A DNA stretch of 64,000 nt from positions 558,001-622,000 of the forward strand of contig CAMLHZ010000001.1 in the NCBI GenBank assembly GCA_946480085.1, written 5' to 3'. This DNA comes from an uncultured Flavobacteriales bacterium. Its GTDB lineage: Bacteria > Bacteroidota > Bacteroidia > Flavobacteriales > Crocinitomicaceae. Shown in pieces: positions 26,031-33,199 of the stretch (position 1 is its first letter; every line of letters begins with the position of its first letter). The notes below the pieces were generated by a model. It was not told the DNA's origin. It did not search any database and worked only from the letters and a program-made list of their open reading frames with translations. The position numbers and the translations under genes were made by a program.

Positions 26031-26040
26031 TACCGCGGTA
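26031..26040. promoter_or_regulatory. perfect 10-bp palindrome in the adh-tetR gap
   Basis: TACCGCGGTA lies 53 bases upstream of the adh start and 50 bases upstream of the tetR -7 box. It could be a regulator site for adh; no protein is assigned. Confidence 0.3.
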
Positions 26041-26059
26041 AATATTTTTAACTTTTTTC

Positions 26060-26090
26060 TTGCAAAATGAAAACACGCGATATAACTTTG
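26060..26090 (+). promoter_or_regulatory. tetR-efflux operon promoter
   Basis: TTG (26060-26062), 20-base spacer, TAACTTTG (26083-26090). Both elements match the Bacteroidota consensus and spacing closely. Confidence 0.75.
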
Positions 26091-26098
26091 CCAAAAAG

Positions 26099-26130
26099 TT
26101 TAACCAAATGGTTAAATCAAATGGTAAACA
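26099..26130 (+). promoter_or_regulatory. TetR operator
   Basis: TTTAACCA-AA-TGGTTAAA (26099-26116), a perfect inverted repeat with 8-bp arms. A half-site-like CAAATGGTAAA follows at about 26118-26128. It begins 8 bases after the -7 box and ends just before the ATG, where binding would block transcription. This fits autorepression by the TetR encoded next. Confidence 0.75.
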
Positions 26131-26745
26131 ATGGGAATTAAAGATTCAAGTACCGAACAACGTATTCTAGACGCAGCAAAAGAAGTGTTTATGCACTACG
26201 GTTTGTATGGAGCTAGAATGCAAGACATTGCAGACAAAGCAGAAATCAACAAAGCGCTTCTTCACTACTATTTCAGAAGTAAGGAAAAGCTTTTTGATGC
26301 AGTTTTTGAAGGTGCGCTCGAGAAGTACTTTCAGCAAATGGCTATAATTGGAGAGGTTAGTCTACCAATTGTAGAACGCGTTCATCAGTACATCGATAAC
26401 ATCTTCAAATTCTATGAAGAGTATCCGCAAATGTCGATGTTCATCATTAAGGAGATTCAGGTAAATCCGGAACTCTTTAAGGAAAAAGTCGAGAAATTGA
26501 AGCGTGATCAGAAATTCCTGTTGGTTCCGTCATTGAAAGCGGCAATGGAAAGAGGAGAGATCAATGAGATCAATCCGGTCATTTTTATTGTGAATCTGCA
26601 CTCACTTTGTGCTTATCCTTTCCTCGGAACCCCTTTGTTTAAAACCATGATGAAAAAAGCTGGTCACAAGTGGACAGACGACACTTTCGACGAGATTAAA
26701 GAATCGGTTAAGGACTTTGTTTCAATTAAACTAAACAAAAAGTAA
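26131..26745 (+). CDS. TetR-family repressor
   Basis: 204 residues. The N-terminal helix-turn-helix is intact (AAKEVFMHYGLYGARMQDIADKAEINKALLHYYFRSKEKLF, residues ~13-52), followed by a variable ligand domain. It heads the TolC-HlyD-EmrB efflux operon and overlaps the TolC gene start by 1 base (TAATG). An 18-bp palindrome sits directly upstream. By family behaviour it probably represses its own operon and is released by the drug; inferred from layout. Confidence 0.92.
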   Translation: MGIKDSSTEQRILDAAKEVFMHYGLYGARMQDIADKAEINKALLHYYFRSKEKLFDAVFEGALEKYFQQMAIIGEVSLPIVERVHQYIDNIFKFYEEYPQMSMFIIKEIQVNPELFKEKVEKLKRDQKFLLVPSLKAAMERGEINEINPVIFIVNLHSLCAYPFLGTPLFKTMMKKAGHKWTDDTFDEIKESVKDFVSIKLNKK

Positions 26746-28004
26746 TGAGAAGTAAATTACTCTTAGTCGGGATATTGTTTACTGCTACTCTTGCATCTGC
26801 ACAATCTATTTCCTTGGATTCTTGCATTTCGTGGGCAAAACAGAATTATCCTTCAATCAAACAGAACCAGATAACACTAATGCAAGCTCAGCAAAATGAA
26901 AAGGCAATTAGTGAAGCTTGGTTACCGAAAATCAATTTCATGGGACAAGCAACATACAATACGGAAGTTGTTGCATTCAATTTTCCTGGAATGGACATTT
27001 CTTTTCCGCATGATGCATACATGACTGCATTGAGTTTGGAGCAAACCATAGTGGACGGTGGTTCAACAAAAACGCAAAAACACATCGAGTCAATTTCAAC
27101 TGAAATGGAATTGCAAAAGAATGAGGTGGAGATGTACAAAATTGTTGAGCGTATCAATCAATTATATGTCAATATTTTGCTGGGACGTGAGAATGTGAAA
27201 ATTCTGAATCTATACAAGCAGGATCTGTCGAACCGATACACCAACATGAAAATTGCGGTAGAGAACCAAACTGTTCTTCAAAGTACATTGGACGAGTTGG
27301 ATGCTGAGATTCTGAAGACAGAACAAAACATTATTGAGTCGAATTTCAATTTGAGTGGATTGTATAAAACACTTACGTTCTTCATTGGACAAAATGTGGA
27401 TGAGAAAACAATAATGCTGGAAACCCCAATTGGCGGAACGGTTGCAAAATTGGAAGTTTCTCGACCAGAATTGAAAATGTTCGACTTGCAATCCAAATTG
27501 TTGGATGAGCGTTTTTCATTGACGAATTCATATGCCTTACCACGTGTAACGGTAGGTGCAACAGGGAACTATGGTCGTCCTGGTCCGAATTTCATTAATC
27601 AGGAATTGCGCTTTTTTGCTAGTGCAAACCTCACTGTTCGTTGGAATGTGAGTTCGCTTTACGGTTTGAAACGTGAGCGTACAAAATTGGACTTAAGTCA
27701 GGATTTGGTTGCTATTCAACGTGAAGTTTTCCTTTATAATGTTCAGGCTTCGATGAATACACAAACTGCTCAACTGGAAGCATTAAGCCAGGTGATTCAG
27801 AAGGACGATATCATCATCGAAAAACGACATAATGTTACTACAACTGCTACATCTCAAATGGAAAACGGGAAAATAACAGTAGCAAACTACTTAACACAAT
27901 TAAATGCAGAGCTTCAGGCTCAATTGAATAAGAAAGTGCATGAGATCAAGAAAATGAATGCAATTTCTACTATCAATACAACATCAGGATCATTCAAATT
28001 TTAA
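26745..28004 (+). CDS. TolC-family outer membrane efflux protein
   Basis: 419 residues. Signal peptide (MRSKLLLVGILFTATLASAQS), then the OEP pattern: LDSCISWAKQNYPSIKQNQ, two long helical stretches (~115-195 and ~300-390) and a beta segment between (RVTVGATGNYGRPG). It forms the outer membrane channel of the tripartite pump. It is coupled to tetR and followed 12 bases on by the adaptor gene. Confidence 0.9.
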   Translation: MRSKLLLVGILFTATLASAQSISLDSCISWAKQNYPSIKQNQITLMQAQQNEKAISEAWLPKINFMGQATYNTEVVAFNFPGMDISFPHDAYMTALSLEQTIVDGGSTKTQKHIESISTEMELQKNEVEMYKIVERINQLYVNILLGRENVKILNLYKQDLSNRYTNMKIAVENQTVLQSTLDELDAEILKTEQNIIESNFNLSGLYKTLTFFIGQNVDEKTIMLETPIGGTVAKLEVSRPELKMFDLQSKLLDERFSLTNSYALPRVTVGATGNYGRPGPNFINQELRFFASANLTVRWNVSSLYGLKRERTKLDLSQDLVAIQREVFLYNVQASMNTQTAQLEALSQVIQKDDIIIEKRHNVTTTATSQMENGKITVANYLTQLNAELQAQLNKKVHEIKKMNAISTINTTSGSFKF

Positions 28005-28016
28005 GATTAAATAGAT

Positions 28017-29117
28017 ATGGAAAATCAAGATAAAACAGCAGAACAAACTGCTAAGAAAAAGCCAAACAGAATGAAGTTCGTCCTTATTGGATTTCTTCTT
28101 GTAATTGTAGTTGGTGCAATTTTCATCTTCACAGGTGGTGGAACGGAATCAACAGATAACGCGCAATTGGATGCGGACATCGTTCCTATTCGTGCTTCCG
28201 TTTCAGGATACGTGAAACAAGTTCACTTTGAAGACAACCAAATGGTGAAGAAAGGTGATTTATTGGTAACAATCGACGATACGGAATACAAGGCAAAAGT
28301 TGCTCAGGCTGAAGCTGCATTGGCAAACGCAAAAGCAAACCTGGCTGCAGTTCGTAGTAATGCAAACGCCTCAAATGACAATGCAACTGCTGCAATGTTC
28401 TCTACTGAAACAACGCAGGAATCTATCAAAAGTGCACAAGCAAGATTGAATAAGACGAAAGAAGATTTCAAACGTACGAAAAGCATGTATAATGCAAAGG
28501 CGGCTACACAAGCAGACATGGACAATGTAACCGCTGAATTGGAAGTTGCTCAGGCACAATATGACATGGCACAAAAGCAATACAAAGCTTCTCAATCACA
28601 GTCGGCTGGTGTTCGCTCACAGGCAATTGGACAATTGTCCATGGTTTCTTTGGCTGAGGCAATGATTCGTCAGCGTGAAGCAGAGTTGAAATTGGCAGTT
28701 ACACAATTGGACTACACAACAATTGAAGCTCCTTGTGATGGAATCGTTTCTAAAAGAAGCATTGAAGCTGGACAATTCATTTCATTGGGTTCACCACTTT
28801 GTTCGGTTATCGACAATACGACACTTTGGATTTCGGCAAACTTTAAGGAAACACAGTTGGAAGACATGAAAATTGGTCAACCTGTGAAAATCAAGATTGA
28901 TGCTTATCCTAACATGAAATTGACTGGTAAGTTGAATTCATTCATTGGAGCAACTGGAGCGAAATTCTCTTTGCTTCCTCCAGACAATTCAACAGGAAAC
29001 TTTGTGAAGATCGTTCAGCGTGTACCTGTTAAAATTACCATTGACCATTTGTCGAAAGAACAATTGAAAGCACTTCTTCCAGGGTTGAGTGCGTACGTTA
29101 CCGTTAAAACGAAATAA
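28017..29117 (+). CDS. HlyD/EmrA-family membrane fusion protein
   Basis: 366 residues. One N-terminal transmembrane segment (~22-42), then STDNAQLDADIVPIRASVSGYVKQVHFEDNQ, a lipoyl-like half, a long coiled coil (~90-200) rich in Ala/Gln/Lys and the second lipoyl half (YTTIEAPCDGIVSKRSIEAGQFI). This is the EmrA arrangement that couples an MFS pump to TolC. It lies 2 bases before the MFS gene. Gene order tetR-tolC-emrA-emrB fits. Confidence 0.92.
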   Translation: MENQDKTAEQTAKKKPNRMKFVLIGFLLVIVVGAIFIFTGGGTESTDNAQLDADIVPIRASVSGYVKQVHFEDNQMVKKGDLLVTIDDTEYKAKVAQAEAALANAKANLAAVRSNANASNDNATAAMFSTETTQESIKSAQARLNKTKEDFKRTKSMYNAKAATQADMDNVTAELEVAQAQYDMAQKQYKASQSQSAGVRSQAIGQLSMVSLAEAMIRQREAELKLAVTQLDYTTIEAPCDGIVSKRSIEAGQFISLGSPLCSVIDNTTLWISANFKETQLEDMKIGQPVKIKIDAYPNMKLTGKLNSFIGATGAKFSLLPPDNSTGNFVKIVQRVPVKITIDHLSKEQLKALLPGLSAYVTVKTK

Positions 29118-29119
29118 GA

Positions 29120-30697
29120 ATGAGCGCTATTGCACAGGCTCAACCGATTGAGTATCCGACGGGCGCCACCAAATGGATTTTGGTGCTCACCGCAATCAGC
29201 TGTGCCATTCTCGAATTACTTGATACAACTATTGTCAACGTTTCCCTGAGAGAAATTTCAGGGAACGTAGGCGCAACAACAACAGAAATTGCCTGGGTAG
29301 TTACTGCATATGGAATTTCCAACGTAATTATCATTCCACTCACCAGTATGTTGAGTGACTTATTCGGACGTAAAAATTACTTTACAGGATCAGTTATCAT
29401 CTTTACGTTTGCCTCACTTATGTGTGGGCTTTCAGACAGTTTATGGACGCTCGTTTTCTGGCGATTTGTTCAGGGACTTGGAGGTGGTGGATTACTTTCA
29501 ACGGCACAAACCATCATTTTCGGAGCATTTCCTCCGAATAAAGTGGCTACTGCAGGAGCAATTTTCGGGATGGGATTAATTCTCGGGCCAACATTCGGAC
29601 CAACACTTGGTGGTTACATTACAGATAATTTCTCCTGGCACTGGGTGTTCTTCGTGAACATCCCTATTGGAATTGTAGCAGCGTTCTTAAGTTACACGTA
29701 TGTAACCGATCGACCAGGAGCTGTCAAGCCTCGGAAAATAGACTGGTGGGGAATCCTGTTTCTCGTCATATCCATTGGTTCCATTCAGTATGTACTGGAA
29801 GAAGGAACAGCTCACGACTGGTTTGAAAGTCATGAAATTTTGATCGTAACCATTGTCGCTGTCCTGGGACTCATTGCCTTTATTTACAGGGAGTTGAGTA
29901 TAGATTATCCGGCAGTCAACATTCGACTCTATTCCAATTACAACCTGGTGATGGGGGCGATCATGAATTTCATTCTCGGATTGGTTCTCTTTGGAACGGT
30001 GTTCATCTTCCCGCTTTTTGTGCAGATCTCGCTGGGCTGGACGGCTACACAAACGGGAGTTTTCATGATTCCGGGAGCCCTCTGTACCGCCTTTGCTATG
30101 CCAATGGTCGCCAGGATCCTGGGGACAGGATTGAATCCGAAAGTGGTCATTCTGGTTGGCGTAGCAATTACATTCTCATTCGTGTTTATGTTATCGTTTT
30201 CGTCACCAGATTCGTCGGAAGGAAATTTCTACTTACCATTTGTATTACGAGGATTTGGAATGGCATTCATGATGTCACCGATCCTATCGCTCTCCGTAGC
30301 CGGTTTGCAAGGGAAAGACATGGCTCAGGCTATCGGTTTGTCGAACATGATTCGTCAGTTGGGTGGTTCTGTAGGAATTGCATTGATCAACGTTTATTTG
30401 TCTATTCGTAATGCAGATGTCCGAGGAAGTATGTTGGGCTACATCAACAGTGGTGATTCAAAAGTCGCAGAACGTTTGCAAATGCTGACTCAAAACTATA
30501 TTGGAAAAGGATTTTCTCCAATAGAAGCGGAAGCTGCGGCTAATAAGATGATGGATGGAATTTTGACCAAACAACAAATGATTGTGAGTTACGATCAAGG
30601 TTTTTTCATGGTTTCACTACTCATTTTGGTATTCGTTCCTGTTGTTCTGTTAATCAGAACCAAAAAAGGTGCGGCAGTTGTGAAAGACGCGCACTAA
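29120..30697 (+). CDS. DHA2-family MFS drug transporter (EmrB-like)
   Basis: 525 residues with about 14 hydrophobic segments, the DHA2 number. Diagnostic pieces are LDTTIVNVSLREISG in the first helix, WVVTAYGISNVIIIPLTSMLSDLFGRKNYF (motif A), and GLILGPTFGPTLGGYITDNFSWHWVFFVNIPIG (motif C). It exports drugs with proton exchange. The first ~1000 bases look richer in G/C at third positions than the neighbouring genes. Terminator 30779-30812 follows. Confidence 0.92.
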   Translation: MSAIAQAQPIEYPTGATKWILVLTAISCAILELLDTTIVNVSLREISGNVGATTTEIAWVVTAYGISNVIIIPLTSMLSDLFGRKNYFTGSVIIFTFASLMCGLSDSLWTLVFWRFVQGLGGGGLLSTAQTIIFGAFPPNKVATAGAIFGMGLILGPTFGPTLGGYITDNFSWHWVFFVNIPIGIVAAFLSYTYVTDRPGAVKPRKIDWWGILFLVISIGSIQYVLEEGTAHDWFESHEILIVTIVAVLGLIAFIYRELSIDYPAVNIRLYSNYNLVMGAIMNFILGLVLFGTVFIFPLFVQISLGWTATQTGVFMIPGALCTAFAMPMVARILGTGLNPKVVILVGVAITFSFVFMLSFSSPDSSEGNFYLPFVLRGFGMAFMMSPILSLSVAGLQGKDMAQAIGLSNMIRQLGGSVGIALINVYLSIRNADVRGSMLGYINSGDSKVAERLQMLTQNYIGKGFSPIEAEAAANKMMDGILTKQQMIVSYDQGFFMVSLLILVFVPVVLLIRTKKGAAVVKDAH

Positions 30698-30778
30698 GAT
30701 TAAAATAATACTTCGACTCCGCTGCGCCACTGCTGTAGCTTTAGCGCAAGCATTCAGTATACATTAGTTCAATCAACT

Positions 30779-30812
30779 AAAAAGGCTTTTCGTTAATTCG
30801 AAGAGCCTTTTT
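30779..30812 (+). terminator. terminator of the efflux operon
   Basis: 14-bp stem with one G.T pair: 30779-30792 with 30799-30812, loop TTAATT, ending in five T. It is symmetrical enough to act in both directions. Confidence 0.8.
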
Positions 30813-30975
30813 CTGTTCAAAGCGATAATGTATGAAGAATCACGTCGTAGAATTTCATTTCGATAGTTTCAGCAGGAATGTCCTCTTTAGCATTTAGCAT
30901 TTTGGAATTTTTAATTAATAATATACCATGGTAAATAATTTTGAAATTTTAAGACGAAATTGATTTATCAATAGT
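30813..30975 (+). other. upstream region of the ABC exporter
   Basis: The ~320-base gap 30698-31020 holds the efflux terminator, a palindrome TACCATGGTA at 30924-30933 and the -7 box at 30976. I see no gene in it. Confidence 0.5.
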
Positions 30976-30983
30976 TACCTTTG
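30976..30983 (+). promoter_or_regulatory. ABC exporter promoter -7 box
   Basis: TACCTTTG, exact TAnnTTTG, 37 bases before the ATG at 31021. The palindrome TACCATGGTA at 30924-30933 lies just upstream. Confidence 0.6.
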
Positions 30984-31020
30984 CACCGACGAATTAAAAT
31001 CATTCGTTCATCCTCGAAAA

Positions 31021-32778
31021 ATGAAATTACTCTTATCATACCTTAAACGCTATAAAGGATTGGTTTTCCTAACCTTTCTATTAGCTGCTGTCAATCAAGT
31101 GTTCTCACTTCTTGACCCGATGATCTTCGGAAAATTGATCGACAGATACGTCATTGGATTCAAAGAACATCCAACCTGGTTTACAGAACATTCTTTTGTT
31201 TCAGGAGTAGCATTCTACATTATGCTTGCCATTGGTGCGGCTATGGTGAGTAGAACTGCTAAAGCTTTCCAGGATTACACAACGAATTTGGTAATCCAAA
31301 AATTGGGTGCAGATATTTACACAGATGGGTTAAAGCACACGCTTCAAATTCCGTTCAATGAATTCGAAGATCAACGCAGTGGTGAAACACTTAACGTGCT
31401 TCAGAAAGTGAGAACAGATACAGAGAAATTCATTATGAATTTCATCAATATTTTGTTCGTCTCTTTAGTTGGTTTGGTATTCGTGATTGTTTATTCAATT
31501 AACGTCTTCCCGCCATTGGTTCTATTGTATTTGTTCTCTGCTGGATTATTGTTTTTCATTACGAAAGCACTTTCGAAACGTATCAAGAAAGTACAAACCA
31601 CTATTGTAAAAGAAACCAAGCAATTGGCGGGGAGTACTACGGAAAGTTTACGAAACATCGAGTTGGTAAAAAGTTTGGGTTTGGCTACGCAAGAAACTGA
31701 GCGTTTGAATCAAACAACACTGAGAATCCTAAAATTGGAGCTGAAAAAAGTACGTCAAATCCGAAGTATCTCCTTTATTCAGGGAACATTGGTGAATTTA
31801 ACCAGACAAAGCATCATGTTTTTGTTAATGTACTTGTTGTTCCACAAATACTTGTCGTTTGGTCAAATCATGTCGCTTCAATTCTATTCATTCTTCGTTT
31901 TTGGTCCGTTGCAAGAAGTGGGGAACGTTATTATCTCTTATCGTGAGGCAGAAGCATCATTGGAGAATTTCAATAAGATTGTTTCCACTCCAGTTGAAGT
32001 GAAGCCTGTGAATCCACATTCATTAAACGATATCGCTGAGTTGCAATTCAACAACGTTACTTTCCGCCATAAAACAGCAACTTACGATGCGTTAACAAAT
32101 GTTTCGTTTCATGCTAAACGTGGTGAAACCATTGCTTTTGTTGGACCCAGTGGTTCAGGGAAAAGTACCTTGGTGAAATTGTTGGTTGGTTTATACACCA
32201 CTGAAAAAGGTGAAATCACTTACAATGGCGTAAAAAGTGATGAAATCGATACAGAAGAATTACAACGTCAATTAGGTTTTGTAACTCAGGACACACAACT
32301 GTTCTCTGGAACCATTCGTGAGAACTTGTTATTCGTAAAACCGAATGCAACAGAGGATGAAATCAATATGGCATTGAATCAGGCTGCTTGTCAGAGTCTG
32401 TTGTCGAGAAGTGAAGCTGGAATAGAAACAGTTATTGGAGAAGGTGGAATGAAGTTGAGTGGTGGTGAGAAGCAACGTTTGTCCATTGCTCGCGCATTAT
32501 TACGTAATCCGAACTTGTTCGTGTTCGACGAAGCAACATCAGCCTTGGATTCCATTACAGAAGAAGCTATCTCGTCTACAATCCGTGAAATCACAGATCA
32601 TAAGAACCACATTACTGTTCTTATTGCGCATCGTTTGTCTACAATTATGCATGCCGACAAGATTTTCGTGTTGGAAAAAGGGAATATCATTGAAACAGGT
32701 AAACACCAAGATTTACTTGAAGAAAAAGGCTTGTATTACGCCATGTGGCGTCAACAAATTGGAGAAAGACGAGATTAA
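31021..32778 (+). CDS. ABC exporter, fused permease and ATPase
   Basis: 585 residues, a half-transporter that should act as a homodimer. Six transmembrane helices occupy ~1-300. The ATPase has Walker A (GPSGSGKS, ~379), Q-loop, LSGGEKQR signature and Walker B (LFVFDEATSALD). MsbA/lipid or drug exporters have this form; the substrate is unknown. It lies downstream of its own -7 box and upstream of tRNA-Ser. Confidence 0.92.
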   Translation: MKLLLSYLKRYKGLVFLTFLLAAVNQVFSLLDPMIFGKLIDRYVIGFKEHPTWFTEHSFVSGVAFYIMLAIGAAMVSRTAKAFQDYTTNLVIQKLGADIYTDGLKHTLQIPFNEFEDQRSGETLNVLQKVRTDTEKFIMNFINILFVSLVGLVFVIVYSINVFPPLVLLYLFSAGLLFFITKALSKRIKKVQTTIVKETKQLAGSTTESLRNIELVKSLGLATQETERLNQTTLRILKLELKKVRQIRSISFIQGTLVNLTRQSIMFLLMYLLFHKYLSFGQIMSLQFYSFFVFGPLQEVGNVIISYREAEASLENFNKIVSTPVEVKPVNPHSLNDIAELQFNNVTFRHKTATYDALTNVSFHAKRGETIAFVGPSGSGKSTLVKLLVGLYTTEKGEITYNGVKSDEIDTEELQRQLGFVTQDTQLFSGTIRENLLFVKPNATEDEINMALNQAACQSLLSRSEAGIETVIGEGGMKLSGGEKQRLSIARALLRNPNLFVFDEATSALDSITEEAISSTIREITDHKNHITVLIAHRLSTIMHADKIFVLEKGNIIETGKHQDLLEEKGLYYAMWRQQIGERRD

Positions 32779-32830
32779 TACCTTCCTAATCGGGAATTTG
32801 TAGTAGTTTTGTCGTCCGAATTAGACACAT

Positions 32831-32920
32831 AGAGGGGTGTCCGAGTGGTTGAAGGAGCTACCCTGGAAAGGTAGTATACGGGTAACTGTATCGAGAGTTC
32901 GAATCTCTTCCCCTCTGCCA
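32831..32920 (+). tRNA. tRNA-Ser(GGA)
   Basis: 90 bases with encoded CCA. The acceptor stem is AGAGGGG/CCCCTCT with discriminator G; the anticodon arm is CTACC/GGTAG with loop CTGGAAA, giving anticodon GGA (Ser, UCC/UCU). A long variable arm (TATACGGGTAACTGTATC) is present, as in tRNA-Ser, and the T arm is GAGAG-TTCGAAT-CTC with the rest. The 3' end recurs at 33065. Confidence 0.95.
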
Positions 32921-33091
32921 GAACTGATCCCAAGCTTTACAACGCTTGGGATTTTTTATTTCTCAAAACGGGAAACTTGTTTCCAAGTTTAGATGAAATG
33001 AAAATCACAGAGCTTTCGAAAAAAGCTGGAGCGCGTTGTGAAGCAACCCCATTCTGAGATATTCAATCTCTTCCCCTCTGCCAGAACTGAT
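32902..33091 (+). repeat. direct repeat of the tRNA-Ser 3' end
   Basis: A perfect 27-bp repeat: 32902-32928 (T arm to 8 bases past CCA) and 33065-33091, 163 bp apart. The DNA just before the second copy keeps a rough T arm (GAGAT...AATCTC). No integrase is present. It looks like the trace of a tRNA-site integration or a decayed second tRNA copy. Confidence 0.7.
32927..32958 (+). terminator. terminator after tRNA-Ser
   Basis: Perfect 9-bp stem ATCCCAAGC/GCTTGGGAT (32927-32935 with 32944-32952), loop of 8 bases, then six T. Confidence 0.88.
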
Positions 33092-33113
33092 TTTACGCAT
33101 GTTTCCTATGTTC

Positions 33114-33133
33114 GGACGAATTGTAATTCGTCC
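33114..33133. repeat. perfect hairpin upstream of metG
   Basis: GGACGAAT-TGTA-ATTCGTCC, 8-bp stem, 4-base loop. No T-tract follows, so it is not a terminator. It lies 54 bases before the metG -7 box. Confidence 0.5.
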
Positions 33134-33187
33134 CCCACTGTTTCGTTCAAAAGTCCTAATATCTATCCGTCTTAACATCCAAAAAAC

Positions 33188-33195
33188 TATCTTTG
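33188..33195 (+). promoter_or_regulatory. metG promoter -7 box
   Basis: TATCTTTG, exact TAnnTTTG, only four bases before the ATG at 33200. The mRNA should be leaderless or nearly so. Confidence 0.6.
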
Positions 33196-33199
33196 CGCC

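Noticed and set aside
26031..26040. TACCGCGGTA as a second site of the same TetR
   Set aside because: Its core (CGCG) differs from the AACCA/TGGTT operator, so a shared regulator is not supported.
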